Positions 15,974 to 23,582 of a stretch of 41,197 nt of DNA are shown here, one piece after another. Made by a program: the position numbers and the translations under genes. The notes beneath the pieces are model-generated. The model made no database searches. It was not told where the DNA came from and saw nothing but the letters and a program-made list of their open reading frames with translations. How positions within the stretch are numbered: position 1 is the stretch's first letter; each line of letters begins with the position of its first letter. Origin of the DNA: Acidobacteriota bacterium (GTDB taxonomy: Bacteria; Acidobacteriota; Thermoanaerobaculia; UBA5066); the NCBI GenBank assembly GCA_008363385.1, contig RHKY01000049.1, forward strand, positions 1-41,197. Direction: 5' to 3'.

Positions 15974-16003
15974 CGCGCAGGACGGGCCGGCGCACCCTCC
16001 CGG

Positions 16004-16261
16004 TCAGAAGACCAGCCGGTAGAGGACCAGGACCAGGATCGCGCCGACGAGGGACATCAGGAACCCGGCGCGGCTCGGGCGCTTCCCCTCGGCGGGCTTT
16101 CCGAGGAGGCCGCCGAGGAAGCCCCCGACGACCGAGCCGACGATGCCGAGGAGCGTCGTCAGGACGAAACCCATCTCGTCCGAGCCGGGGAGGAGGGCCC
16201 GGGCCAGGAGGCCGACGACGAACCCGGTGACGACGTACCAGAGAGCGGTCAAGCAGCCCAT
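16004..16261 (-). CDS. GlsB/YeaQ/YmgE-type small membrane protein
   Basis: An 85-residue membrane protein of the transglycosylase-associated family (GlsB/YeaQ/YmgE), the normal length. Three hydrophobic segments at about residues 5-25, 30-54 and 66-84 alternate with glycine-rich turns; 'GFVVGLLARALLPG' and 'GIVGSVVGGFLGGLLG' are typical of the family. Members are often induced by envelope stress, but their biochemical role is unknown. The start at 16261 is preceded on its strand by GGAAGGAGG (16272-16264), a strong ribosome site though close to the ATG. The gene stands alone, converging on the FGGY kinase gene. Confidence 0.88.
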   Translation of the reverse strand: MGCLTALWYVVTGFVVGLLARALLPGSDEMGFVLTTLLGIVGSVVGGFLGGLLGKPAEGKRPSRAGFLMSLVGAILVLVLYRLVF

Positions 16262-16331
16262 GGCCTCCTCCTTCCGGGAGCCGGTCCCTCCATGCTACTC
16301 CGCCCGGCCGGCGGCGGCCGGAGGTAAAGTC

Positions 16332-17690
16332 GTGAGCGAGGCCGCGGACATGGCGCACCTCGACGCCCGCACGGGCTACCGGCAGCTGGTCGAGCGGCTC
16401 AACCGCTTCCCTCAGGGGGCGCCGCCGTCCGACCTCCTCTACCGGATCCTCTCGATCCTCGTGACGGAGCGCGAGGCCGGGCTCCTGGCCCTGGTGCCGA
16501 TCAAGCCTTTCGGCGCACGGACCGCGGCCCGCGCCTGGAAGACGAGCCCGGCCGAGGCGCAGAAGACGCTCGACGCGCTCGCGGGCAAGGCGGTCCTCCT
16601 CGACGTGACGGTGAACGGGAAGCCGGCCTGGGTCCTCCCGCCGCCGATGGCCGGCTTCTTCGAGTTCTCGATGATGCGCGTCCGCGGCGACGTGGACCAG
16701 GAGGCGCTGGCCGCCCTCTACTACGAGTACCTGAACGTGGAGGAGGACTTCGTGAGGGAGCTCTTCGGCCACGGGACGACGCGCCTCGGCCGGGCGTTCG
16801 TCGACGAGGCGGCGCTGCCCCCCGCCCCGCCCCAGGGGACGCTCGCCGTCCTCGACCACGAGCGGGCGAGCCACGTGATCCGGACGGCCGGGACGATCGG
16901 CGTCGGGCTCTGCTACTGCCGTCACAAGATGCAGCACGTCCGCCGGGCGTGCGACGCGCCGATGGAGATCTGCATGACCTTCGGCCGCGTGGCCCGGTCG
17001 CTCGTCGCGAACGGCTTCGCCCGGAAGGCGGAGGCCCCGGAGGCGCTCGACCTCCTCGAGGCCGCCCGCGAGCGGGGCCTGGTCCAGTTCGGCGAGAACG
17101 TCCGCGAGCGGGTCGGCTTCGTCTGCCACTGCTGCGGCTGCTGCTGCGAGGCGCTGATCGCCGCCCGGCGGCTCGGGCCGCTCCACCCGGTGGCGACGAC
17201 CTCGTGGATGCCCCGCGTCGACGAGGCCTCCTGCGACGGCTGCGGGAAGTGCGTGACGGCCTGCCCGGTGGAGGCGATGGGGCTCGTCTCGGCGCACGAC
17301 CCCGCGCGGGCGTCGCGGCGGAAGGCGCGTCTCGACGAGGCGGCGTGCCTGGGGTGCGGGGTCTGCGTGCGGCGCTGCCCGAAGGGGGGCCTGACGCTCG
17401 TCCCCCGCAAGGAGCGCGTCCGCCCGCCGCTCGACGGCGTCCACAGGGCCGTCCTGATGGCCCTCGAGCGCGGGAAGCTCCAGGACCTCCTGTTCGACGA
17501 CCGGACGCTCGGGAGCCACCGCGTCCTCTCGGCGGTCCTCGGGGCGGTCCTGGCGCTCCCTCCCGTGAAACGGGCGCTGGCGACGGAGCAGGTGAGGTCC
17601 CGCTACCTCGAGGCGCTCTGCGCCCGCTGGTCCGCGAGGCGCTCGGAGCCGGATGCGGTATCCTGCCCACGAAGAGAGGTCGTGAGTTGA
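16332..17690 (+). CDS. Winged-helix-like protein with cysteine cluster and 2[4Fe-4S] ferredoxin domain
   Basis: A 452-residue iron-sulfur protein. Residues about 30-95 look like a winged helix (DLLYRILSILVTEREAG ... 'AEAQKTLDALAGKAVL'). The middle has a cysteine-rich part: CYCRHKMQHVRRAC (194-207), C214, then CHCCGCCC (265-272). The C-terminal third holds two ferredoxin motifs, CDGCGKCVTACP (301-312) and CLGCGVCVRRCP (339-350), enough for two [4Fe-4S] clusters. Such proteins occur in anaerobes and deltaproteobacteria, with no assigned reaction. The GTG at 16332 is supported by GGAGGT at 16320-16325, 6 bases upstream. The stop overlaps the next gene's TTG. A redox-sensing or electron-transfer role fits the motifs but is inference. 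Confidence 0.82.
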   Translation: MSEAADMAHLDARTGYRQLVERLNRFPQGAPPSDLLYRILSILVTEREAGLLALVPIKPFGARTAARAWKTSPAEAQKTLDALAGKAVLLDVTVNGKPAWVLPPPMAGFFEFSMMRVRGDVDQEALAALYYEYLNVEEDFVRELFGHGTTRLGRAFVDEAALPPAPPQGTLAVLDHERASHVIRTAGTIGVGLCYCRHKMQHVRRACDAPMEICMTFGRVARSLVANGFARKAEAPEALDLLEAARERGLVQFGENVRERVGFVCHCCGCCCEALIAARRLGPLHPVATTSWMPRVDEASCDGCGKCVTACPVEAMGLVSAHDPARASRRKARLDEAACLGCGVCVRRCPKGGLTLVPRKERVRPPLDGVHRAVLMALERGKLQDLLFDDRTLGSHRVLSAVLGAVLALPPVKRALATEQVRSRYLEALCARWSARRSEPDAVSCPRREVVS

Positions 17691-18349
17691 GGTTCTGGTT
17701 TCGCCCCGCCCCGCCCCCGCGGCCCAAGCTGCGCGGGGTCTCGCACGAGGTGGCCTTCTTCGCCTCGCTGGCGTCGGGCGTCGCCCTCTTCTGCGAGGCC
17801 GGCGCCGTCGTCTCGCGCGTGGCGGCTCTCCTGTACGCCGCGAGCCTCTCGGCGATGTACGGGGTCAGCGCCCTCTACCACCGGGTCACCTGGCGCCCGG
17901 CGGCGCTGCGCGTCTGGCGGCGGCTCGACCACTCGATGATCTTCGTCCTGATCGCCGGGACGTTCACGCCGTTCGGCCTCCTCGTCCTCCGCGGGGGCTG
18001 GTCGGTCGCGACGCTGGTCGTCTTCTGGGCCGGGGCCGTCGGGGGCGTCGTCGTCAGCCTCGTCTGGATCGACGCGCCCCGCTGGGTGGCCGCGCTCCTC
18101 TACCTGGCCCTCGGCTGGGCCGGCCTCGTCACGCTCGGCCCGATCGCGCGGACGGTCGGCGGCGGCGGTGTCGCCCTCCTCGTCGTCGGCGGCGTCCTCT
18201 ACTCGATCGGGGCCGTCGTCTACGCCCGCAAGCGCCCGAGCCCCGTCCCCGCCGTCTTCGGGTACCACGAGGTCTTCCACGCCTTCGTCATCGCCGCGAG
18301 CGCCTGCCACTGGGCCGCGGTGCGGATGGCCGTCAGCCTGCCGCGTTAG
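17687..18349 (+). CDS. Hemolysin III / TrhA-type seven-helix membrane protein
   Basis: A 220-residue integral membrane protein of the hemolysin III (TrhA, PAQR-related) family, with about seven hydrophobic helices from residue 17 to the end. Diagnostic motifs are 'SALYHRVTW' after helix 2, 'RRLDHSMIFVLIAGTFTPF' in helix 3 and 'GYHEVFHAFVIAASACHW' in the last helix; their histidines form the zinc site. Members modulate membrane energy state in E. coli; true haemolysis is doubtful. I chose TTG 17687 because it lies 6 bases after a GAGAGGT site and overlaps the upstream TGA as TTGA; the frame upstream belongs to the ferredoxin gene. The coupling suggests both act on the same membrane redox problem. 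Confidence 0.86.
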   Translation: MRFWFRPAPPPRPKLRGVSHEVAFFASLASGVALFCEAGAVVSRVAALLYAASLSAMYGVSALYHRVTWRPAALRVWRRLDHSMIFVLIAGTFTPFGLLVLRGGWSVATLVVFWAGAVGGVVVSLVWIDAPRWVAALLYLALGWAGLVTLGPIARTVGGGGVALLVVGGVLYSIGAVVYARKRPSPVPAVFGYHEVFHAFVIAASACHWAAVRMAVSLPR

Positions 18350-18368
18350 TGCCCGGGGAGTTCCCCCG

Positions 18369-18464
18369 CGGCGCCTCGCCGGCGCCGCCCGACACCGGGC
18401 CCTCCCCTCACCCCTCCCCCCGGCCGACAACCCATCTGGTCTCTTCGGCCCGCGCCGCGGGCCG
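18369..18464. terminator. Two hairpins between convergent genes
   Basis: CGGCGCC/GGCGCCG (18369-18375 with 18381-18387, 5-base loop) and CGGCCCGC/GCGGGCCG (18446-18453 with 18457-18464, 3-base loop) lie between the hemolysin III gene and the converging lipoprotein gene. Both are strong stems, but neither is followed by a T run, so intrinsic termination is uncertain. Confidence 0.4.
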
Positions 18465-18479
18465 TCACTTCGAGAGGGG

Positions 18480-19613
18480 TCACGTGTCCGGGACGAGGTG
18501 GAGGATCCGGAACGGCTCCGGGACGTCCGGCATCCGGTGGATCTGGGAGGTCGTGACGTAGAGCGTCCCGTCGGCGCCCACCGCGAGGCTGTCGGGCCAG
18601 GCCAGGAGCGGGCTCGAGGCGACGGTCTCGACCTGTCCCGCGGGGCCGAGCCTCCGGATCGAGGAGGCGGAGATCCCGGTCAGGTAGAGCCGCCCGTCCG
18701 ATCCGAACTCGATCCCGTCCGAGGGCCCGGGCTCGGCCGCCTTCTCGACGCGGGCCGCGAGCTCGTCCGGCCCGAGCGTCGTGTCGAGGAGGGCCCCGGT
18801 CTGGATCCTGTAGAGCGTCTTCCCGGTGAGCGCCTGCCAGTAGAGGTACGCGCCGTGCGGGTCGAGCGCGATGCCGTCGGCGTGGACCTCGGGCTTGGCG
18901 TCGCCGGGGAGCCTCCACGGCGTCCCGCCGGGCGAGACGTCCAGCCCCTCGGAGCGGACCGAGGGGTGACCCTCCAGGAGCCGGCGGGCCTTGCCCGTCC
19001 CGAGGTCGACGACGACGAGGGCGCCGGCCCCCGAGTCGGTCAGGAAGGCCACGCCGCGCGCGGAGTCGACGCGGACGTCGTTCAGGTAGCCGTTCCGGGG
19101 GACCGCCTTCTCGAGCGGGTAGACGCGCGACACGGCGTTCGTCGCCAGGTCGATCCGGACGAGCTTCGGACCGCCCGGGACGACGCCCGAGAAGAGCGGG
19201 TTGCCGGAGTCGACGATCCAGAGGAAGTCGTCGCGGTCCACGAACGCCGCCTGCGCGCAGACGAAGCGCTCCCCCGCGGGGACACCCGGCGCCCACGCGT
19301 TCCAGGTCTTGTCCGGGTAGGCGAGGAGCTCTCCCCCCTTGAAGAGCTCCCCGACGGCCACGGGGACGTCGTTCGACCAGAGGGGGAACGTCACGAACGT
19401 CCGGCCAGCCCTGGAGATCGCCAGGCCCGTCCACTGGTGGTCGCCGCGGTAGGCCTCGAAGACGTGGTACCGCTTCGTGGTCTTCGCGGCCGGCCGGCCC
19501 GAGGGACCGGGGGCCGAGGAGCAGCCGGGCACGCCCGCGAGGCCGGCGGCGAGGAGGAGGAGGGCCGACGTGGCCCGGGTCAGGGGAGGTCGCACGGGGG
19601 AGTCGTAGCGCAT
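18480..19613 (-). CDS. Major-royal-jelly/SMP-30-like beta-propeller lipoprotein
   Basis: A 377-residue exported protein related to the major royal jelly protein/yellow family, a six-bladed beta propeller. Residues about 12-31 form a lipoprotein signal ending in VPGC, with the cysteine as probable lipid anchor. Family features include 'DHQWTGLAISRAGRTFVTFP', 'LWIVDSGNP', 'PRNGYLNDVRVD', 'FLTDSGAGALVVVDL', 'HADGIALDPHGAYLYW' and 'PSDGIEFGSDGRLYLT', each marking a propeller blade. Bacterial members have no firm substrate; relatives include lactonases and gluconolactonases. The ATG at 19613 diverges from the zinc-ribbon operon across 75 bases. An AATAAAAT stretch (19650-19657) there may belong to a promoter on either strand. 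Confidence 0.84.
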   Translation of the reverse strand: MRYDSPVRPPLTRATSALLLLAAGLAGVPGCSSAPGPSGRPAAKTTKRYHVFEAYRGDHQWTGLAISRAGRTFVTFPLWSNDVPVAVGELFKGGELLAYPDKTWNAWAPGVPAGERFVCAQAAFVDRDDFLWIVDSGNPLFSGVVPGGPKLVRIDLATNAVSRVYPLEKAVPRNGYLNDVRVDSARGVAFLTDSGAGALVVVDLGTGKARRLLEGHPSVRSEGLDVSPGGTPWRLPGDAKPEVHADGIALDPHGAYLYWQALTGKTLYRIQTGALLDTTLGPDELAARVEKAAEPGPSDGIEFGSDGRLYLTGISASSIRRLGPAGQVETVASSPLLAWPDSLAVGADGTLYVTTSQIHRMPDVPEPFRILHLVPDT

Positions 19614-19688
19614 TCGTCCCCCGGCGTCGAGGGAAACGGCCGCGTCGCGCAATAAAATCCCGACGGGTCTCCTCGAACGGGGGGTCGG

Positions 19689-20372
19689 ATGAGCGGACCG
19701 GAGAAGCCGCCCGGGGTTCCTGGCGGATCGCAAGGGGCCGGGAAGCGCGTCTGCGCGGCGTGCGGCTGGGAGAGCGCTTCCGGCGCGACGGCGTGCGAGT
19801 TCTGCCGGATGCCTTTCGACCGGCCGAAGCCGCGGCCGCTCCCCCCCAGCGTCCGCTGCCCCCACTGCGGCGCCGAGAGCTTCCGGCCTCCGGGAGAACG
19901 GACCTGCCCCGACTGCGGCCGGCGCGACGACGAGCCGCCCGGCCCGGCGAAGAAGGCGCAGGCCGTCGCGGTCCGGGCCGCCCGCTCGATCACGATCGAC
20001 TTCCGGCTGGTCCTCGTCCTGGTCATCGTCGGGACGGCGGTGGGGGTCTACCTCTTCTTCTACAGCGGGCAACGCCGGGCGGGGACGGCCGACAACATCC
20101 GTCAGCTGAAGCAGATGCTCCAGGTCTACGCGGGCGAGCAGGGCGGCTTCCCGCACCACCTGGCCGCCGTCGAGAGGCAGTACGGCCCCATCCCCGCGCA
20201 TTTCAAGAAGGACCTCTGGGGCCGCGAGATCGCGTACCGGACGGTCGGGCCCGAGCGGTTCCGGAACGAGTACGGGGTCCCCCTCTTCTCCCAGTGCGAG
20301 GTCCGATCGGCGGGGCCGAACGGCAAGGCGGGCGACGAGGACGACATCTTCTGGGCCGGGACGGCGCCCTGA
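19689..20372 (+). CDS. Zinc-ribbon membrane protein with pseudopilin-like C-terminal domain
   Basis: A 227-residue protein with an unusual arrangement. Two N-terminal zinc ribbons are predicted: C22/C25/C36/C39 and C57/C60/C73/C76. A single transmembrane helix spans about residues 106-125. The outside part (135-222) resembles the C-terminal half of type II secretion pseudopilins such as GspG: 'ADNIRQLKQMLQVYAGEQGGFP' in form, then DLWGREIAYR and SAGPNGKAGDEDDI, which matches the calcium-site loop of GspG. The order zinc ribbons - membrane helix - pseudopilin head differs from a normal pseudopilin, and there is no prepilin peptidase site at the N terminus. The next gene, a Ser/Thr kinase, begins at TGATG overlapping this stop, so the two are coupled. 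Confidence 0.72.
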   Translation: MSGPEKPPGVPGGSQGAGKRVCAACGWESASGATACEFCRMPFDRPKPRPLPPSVRCPHCGAESFRPPGERTCPDCGRRDDEPPGPAKKAQAVAVRAARSITIDFRLVLVLVIVGTAVGVYLFFYSGQRRAGTADNIRQLKQMLQVYAGEQGGFPHHLAAVERQYGPIPAHFKKDLWGREIAYRTVGPERFRNEYGVPLFSQCEVRSAGPNGKAGDEDDIFWAGTAP

Positions 20373-21961
20373 TGGCGGACCGCGACCCGGCCGTCCTGGG
20401 CGGCTACGAGGTCCGGAACGTCATCGCCCGGGGCGGGATGGCGGTCGTCTACCGCGCCTTCGACCCGGCAGCCGGGCGCGAGATCGCCGTGAAGCGGATC
20501 CTCCCGGAGGCGGCCGAGGACCCGGAGTTCCTCGACCGGTTCAAGCACGAGGTGCGGATCCACTCGCAGCTGTCGCACCCGAACGTCCTCTCGCTGTTCG
20601 GCTTCGGCGTCGCCGCCGAGGGCTCGTTCATCGCCATGGAGCTGGCCGACGGCGGGAGCCTGCGGGACCTCCTGGACCGCGCCGGCCCGCTTCCCCCGGA
20701 GGCCGTCCTCTTCCTCGGCCGGGAGGTCCTCAGGGGCCTGGCCGCCGCGCACACGCAGGGGGTCGTCCACCGCGACATGAAGCCGCAGAACGTCCTCCTG
20801 ACCCGCGACGGCGGCGTGAAGGTGGCCGACTTCGGCATCTCCAAGACGGCCCAGATGACGCGCCTCACCCAGACGGGCAGCGTCGTCGGCACGCCCTCCT
20901 ACATGTCGCCCGAGCAGGCGCTCGCGCGGCCGCTCGGCCCCGCGTCCGACCTCTTCTCGACCGGCGTGATGCTCTACGAGTGCCTCGCCGGGAGGAACCC
21001 GTTCGAGACCGACAACCCCGCCACGACGCTCCGCCAGATCCTGGACCTCGTCCCGCCGTCCCTCTTCGCGGTCGACCCGACGATCCCGGCCGAGGTGGAG
21101 CTCCTCCTCGACCGGCTCCTCGCCAAGGACGCGGCCAGGAGGCCCCCCTCGGCCGAGGCGGCGGCCAGGGAGACGGACGCCCTCCTCGCGACGCTCTCCG
21201 ACGGGCCCCCCGCCGAAGCGTTCCGCAAGCTCCTCGCCGACCCCGGGCTCGCCGTCGAGGTCCGCGCCGAGAAGCTCTCCCAAAGGCACCTCGAGAGGGC
21301 ACGCGCGCTCCTCGCCTCGGGGCAGGCCTCGGACGAGGTGCTCCTCTGGGAGGCCTTCCTCGCCCACCGGCACGGCCCCGGGAACGGGGAGGCGAGCGCG
21401 CTCCTCTCGGACCTCGCGCGCCGGGCCGGGTACCGCGTCGGGGCGCTCCCCCCGTCGCCCAAGATCGCCGAGCTGGAGGCCCGGCTCGCCCGCGACCCCG
21501 ACAGCCCCGGCCTCCTGCTCCAGCTGGCCAAGCTGAGCCGGCTGGAGCGAGACTTCGTCCGGACGATGCGCTTCTTCCTCCGGCTCCGGGCCCTCCCGAT
21601 CGAGGACCCGTACGTGAGGACGCAGGTCGCCTCGCTCGTGGCGCGACCGGACCGAGACGGCCACCCCGTCCCCGAGCCGCCGCCCGGCCCCGCCCCCGCG
21701 CCGGGAGCGGCGCCCTCTCCCCTCCCCGTCGCGCGGCAAGGCGCCCCGCTCGCGGCCCCCTCCGCGGCCCCCGTCGCTCCCCGCCCGGCCCCCGCTCCGG
21801 CCCCTCGTCCCGCCCCCGCGCGCGGGCCGCGCACCGTCCTGATGCCGGAGAAGAGCCCGACCCGGAAGCTCCCGGCGAGCACGGGGCGTGGCCGCCTCCT
21901 CGTCCTCGCCCTCCTCGCGGCCGCGGCCGTCCTGGCCGGCCTCCTCACGTTCCTCCGATGA
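20372..21961 (+). CDS. Transmembrane Ser/Thr protein kinase (PknB-like)
   Basis: A 529-residue Hanks-type kinase. The catalytic domain covers about residues 10-275: glycine loop ARGGMAVVY (19-27), K41 in IAVKRIL, E60, HRDMKPQN (133-140) with catalytic D135, DFG (153-155) and SPEQ (179-182) closing the activation segment. All key residues are present, so it should be active. Residues 280-430 are helical and may form TPR-like repeats ('LARDPDSPGLLLQLAKLSR'). A Pro/Ala-rich linker (about 440-490) leads to a C-terminal transmembrane helix (508-527) with almost nothing outside, so no extracellular sensor is evident. It overlaps both neighbours by one and four bases. Likely substrates include its zinc-ribbon partners, which is inference. 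Confidence 0.88.
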   Translation: MADRDPAVLGGYEVRNVIARGGMAVVYRAFDPAAGREIAVKRILPEAAEDPEFLDRFKHEVRIHSQLSHPNVLSLFGFGVAAEGSFIAMELADGGSLRDLLDRAGPLPPEAVLFLGREVLRGLAAAHTQGVVHRDMKPQNVLLTRDGGVKVADFGISKTAQMTRLTQTGSVVGTPSYMSPEQALARPLGPASDLFSTGVMLYECLAGRNPFETDNPATTLRQILDLVPPSLFAVDPTIPAEVELLLDRLLAKDAARRPPSAEAAARETDALLATLSDGPPAEAFRKLLADPGLAVEVRAEKLSQRHLERARALLASGQASDEVLLWEAFLAHRHGPGNGEASALLSDLARRAGYRVGALPPSPKIAELEARLARDPDSPGLLLQLAKLSRLERDFVRTMRFFLRLRALPIEDPYVRTQVASLVARPDRDGHPVPEPPPGPAPAPGAAPSPLPVARQGAPLAAPSAAPVAPRPAPAPAPRPAPARGPRTVLMPEKSPTRKLPASTGRGRLLVLALLAAAAVLAGLLTFLR

Positions 21962-23508
21962 GCCGAGCCGTGGCTGGGGCCTCCCCGCTCGCGACCGCCG
22001 CCGGGGTGGCCGCCCAGGGGCCGTGCCCCGCGTGCGGGGAGCCGGTGAGCGTCGCGCCGCTCTCCTCGCGCGCCTCCTGCGGCGCCTGCGGGACGCCCTT
22101 CCTCGTCCTGCCGCCCGACGGCGGCGAGGCGCTCGCGCTCCCGGACGGGATCGAGGGGGCCGAGGACGGCCTGCGCGCGCTCCTCCTGGACGAGGCGCGG
22201 AGGCGCAAGCTCTCGGCGGAGCTGCGCGTGGCGCCGCGCGACCCGCAGGACCTCGACCCCGTCGGGGAGGAGCTGACGCGCCTGCTCCGCGAGGGGGCCC
22301 AGGCCGTCCTCCCCTCCGCGGTCTCCCCGGGCTCGGACCTCCCCGAGCGCCTCGCGGGCGCCTCCGTCGACCGCGCCCTGCGCCGCCTCGTCGGCCCGCG
22401 GGTCCTCTCGCACGAGGCGTTCCTGGTCCCGTACTGGCACTTCGTCGTCCGGCTCTACGAGAGCGTCGCCGGCACGACCCGGGACGGGCGCAAGGCGCTG
22501 CGGGCCGCGGCCCGGCTCGTCCCCGTCGCCACGAGGGCGGCCGCCGGCCCCGTCCCGCTCCCGGGCTCGGCCCACCTCTCGGCGCCGCTCCCGGTCGTGC
22601 CGCTCTCCGCGCTCGCCACCCGCCCCCGGAGGATCCTGCGCGCGGTGAGGGCCAGCGAGCGGCTCGAGCCGCTCGCCCGGCGTCTGGCCGGCCTCCGCCT
22701 CGTCCGCGACCTCGTCCCCGTGGCGCGGGAGGGGCGGCTCTGGGAGGTCTCGCGCGCCCTCGTCCTCCGGCCGCTGCACCTCCTGGTCCTCGGACGCGAC
22801 GGCGCGCGCGAGCCGGTCCTCCTCGACGGCGCCTCGCGGACGGTGGCCGGGGTCCTGACGCTCGGTGCGGCCGAGCGGCTCCTCTCCCTCCTCGAGCCCT
22901 GGGACGCCTCCGCCCGGCCGGTCCCGCCGCGCCTCGTCCCCCTCGTCTGCCCCGGGTGCGGCGCGCCGTCGGCCCGCGCGGCCGGCTCGCTCGTCCTCTT
23001 CTGCCAGGCCTGCGGCGCCGCGTCCCGGGCCGGGGACGGCGGGCTCCTCCTCCTCCCCCACCGCGCCTCCCCCGGCGCCCGGCTGCCGCTCCCGTTCTGG
23101 CGTTTCCGATTCGACCTGGACGGGGCGCGATCGCTCTCGGAGGTCCGCGCGCTCCTCCACTCGCCCCGCCGGCCGAGGGCCCGGCCCGACACCGTGCACC
23201 TCGACGTCCCGGCGTCCCTGAGGGAGCGGGAGGGGCGGACGACACGGACGCTCCCGCTGCGGCGTCCCGGCCTGCCGGCGCCCGGACTGGTCGCCGGGCC
23301 GGTGCCGTCGGCCGGCGGGTTCCTCCGGCCGGCCCGGCCCGTGACCCGGGACGAGGACGAGGCGGCGTTCGCCGCGCGCCAGGCGCTCCTCCCGCTCCTC
23401 GACCCCGGGGAGGTGGACGCGGTCTCCCCCGCGCGGCTCCGCGACGTCCTCTTCGAGGCGCCGCTCTCGGTCGAGGGAGAGGGGCTGGTGCTGTACGACG
23501 CCGGGTGA
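21958..23508 (+). CDS. Unknown protein with two zinc-ribbon pairs, kinase operon
   Basis: I do not recognise this 516-residue protein. It has two separate zinc-ribbon-like pairs: C23/C26 with C41/C44 at the N terminus, and C331/C334 with C349/C352 in the second half. Each half then has 'VPYWHFVVRLYE' (residues ~157-168) and 'LPFWRFRFDL' (~377-386), so the protein looks like two diverged copies of one ribbon-plus-domain unit. No signal peptide or transmembrane helix is evident. The ATG overlaps the kinase stop as ATGA, so it belongs to the kinase operon. Whether it is a kinase substrate, a scaffold or something else cannot be told from sequence. Confidence 0.78.
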   Translation: MSRAVAGASPLATAAGVAAQGPCPACGEPVSVAPLSSRASCGACGTPFLVLPPDGGEALALPDGIEGAEDGLRALLLDEARRRKLSAELRVAPRDPQDLDPVGEELTRLLREGAQAVLPSAVSPGSDLPERLAGASVDRALRRLVGPRVLSHEAFLVPYWHFVVRLYESVAGTTRDGRKALRAAARLVPVATRAAAGPVPLPGSAHLSAPLPVVPLSALATRPRRILRAVRASERLEPLARRLAGLRLVRDLVPVAREGRLWEVSRALVLRPLHLLVLGRDGAREPVLLDGASRTVAGVLTLGAAERLLSLLEPWDASARPVPPRLVPLVCPGCGAPSARAAGSLVLFCQACGAASRAGDGGLLLLPHRASPGARLPLPFWRFRFDLDGARSLSEVRALLHSPRRPRARPDTVHLDVPASLREREGRTTRTLPLRRPGLPAPGLVAGPVPSAGGFLRPARPVTRDEDEAAFAARQALLPLLDPGEVDAVSPARLRDVLFEAPLSVEGEGLVLYDAG

Positions 23509-23582
23509 CCCCGGCGCGACGAAGGACGGTCCCGCGCAGGAGGGCGATAGACTGCGGCGCATCCCCGTCCGGGAGGTGAGCC

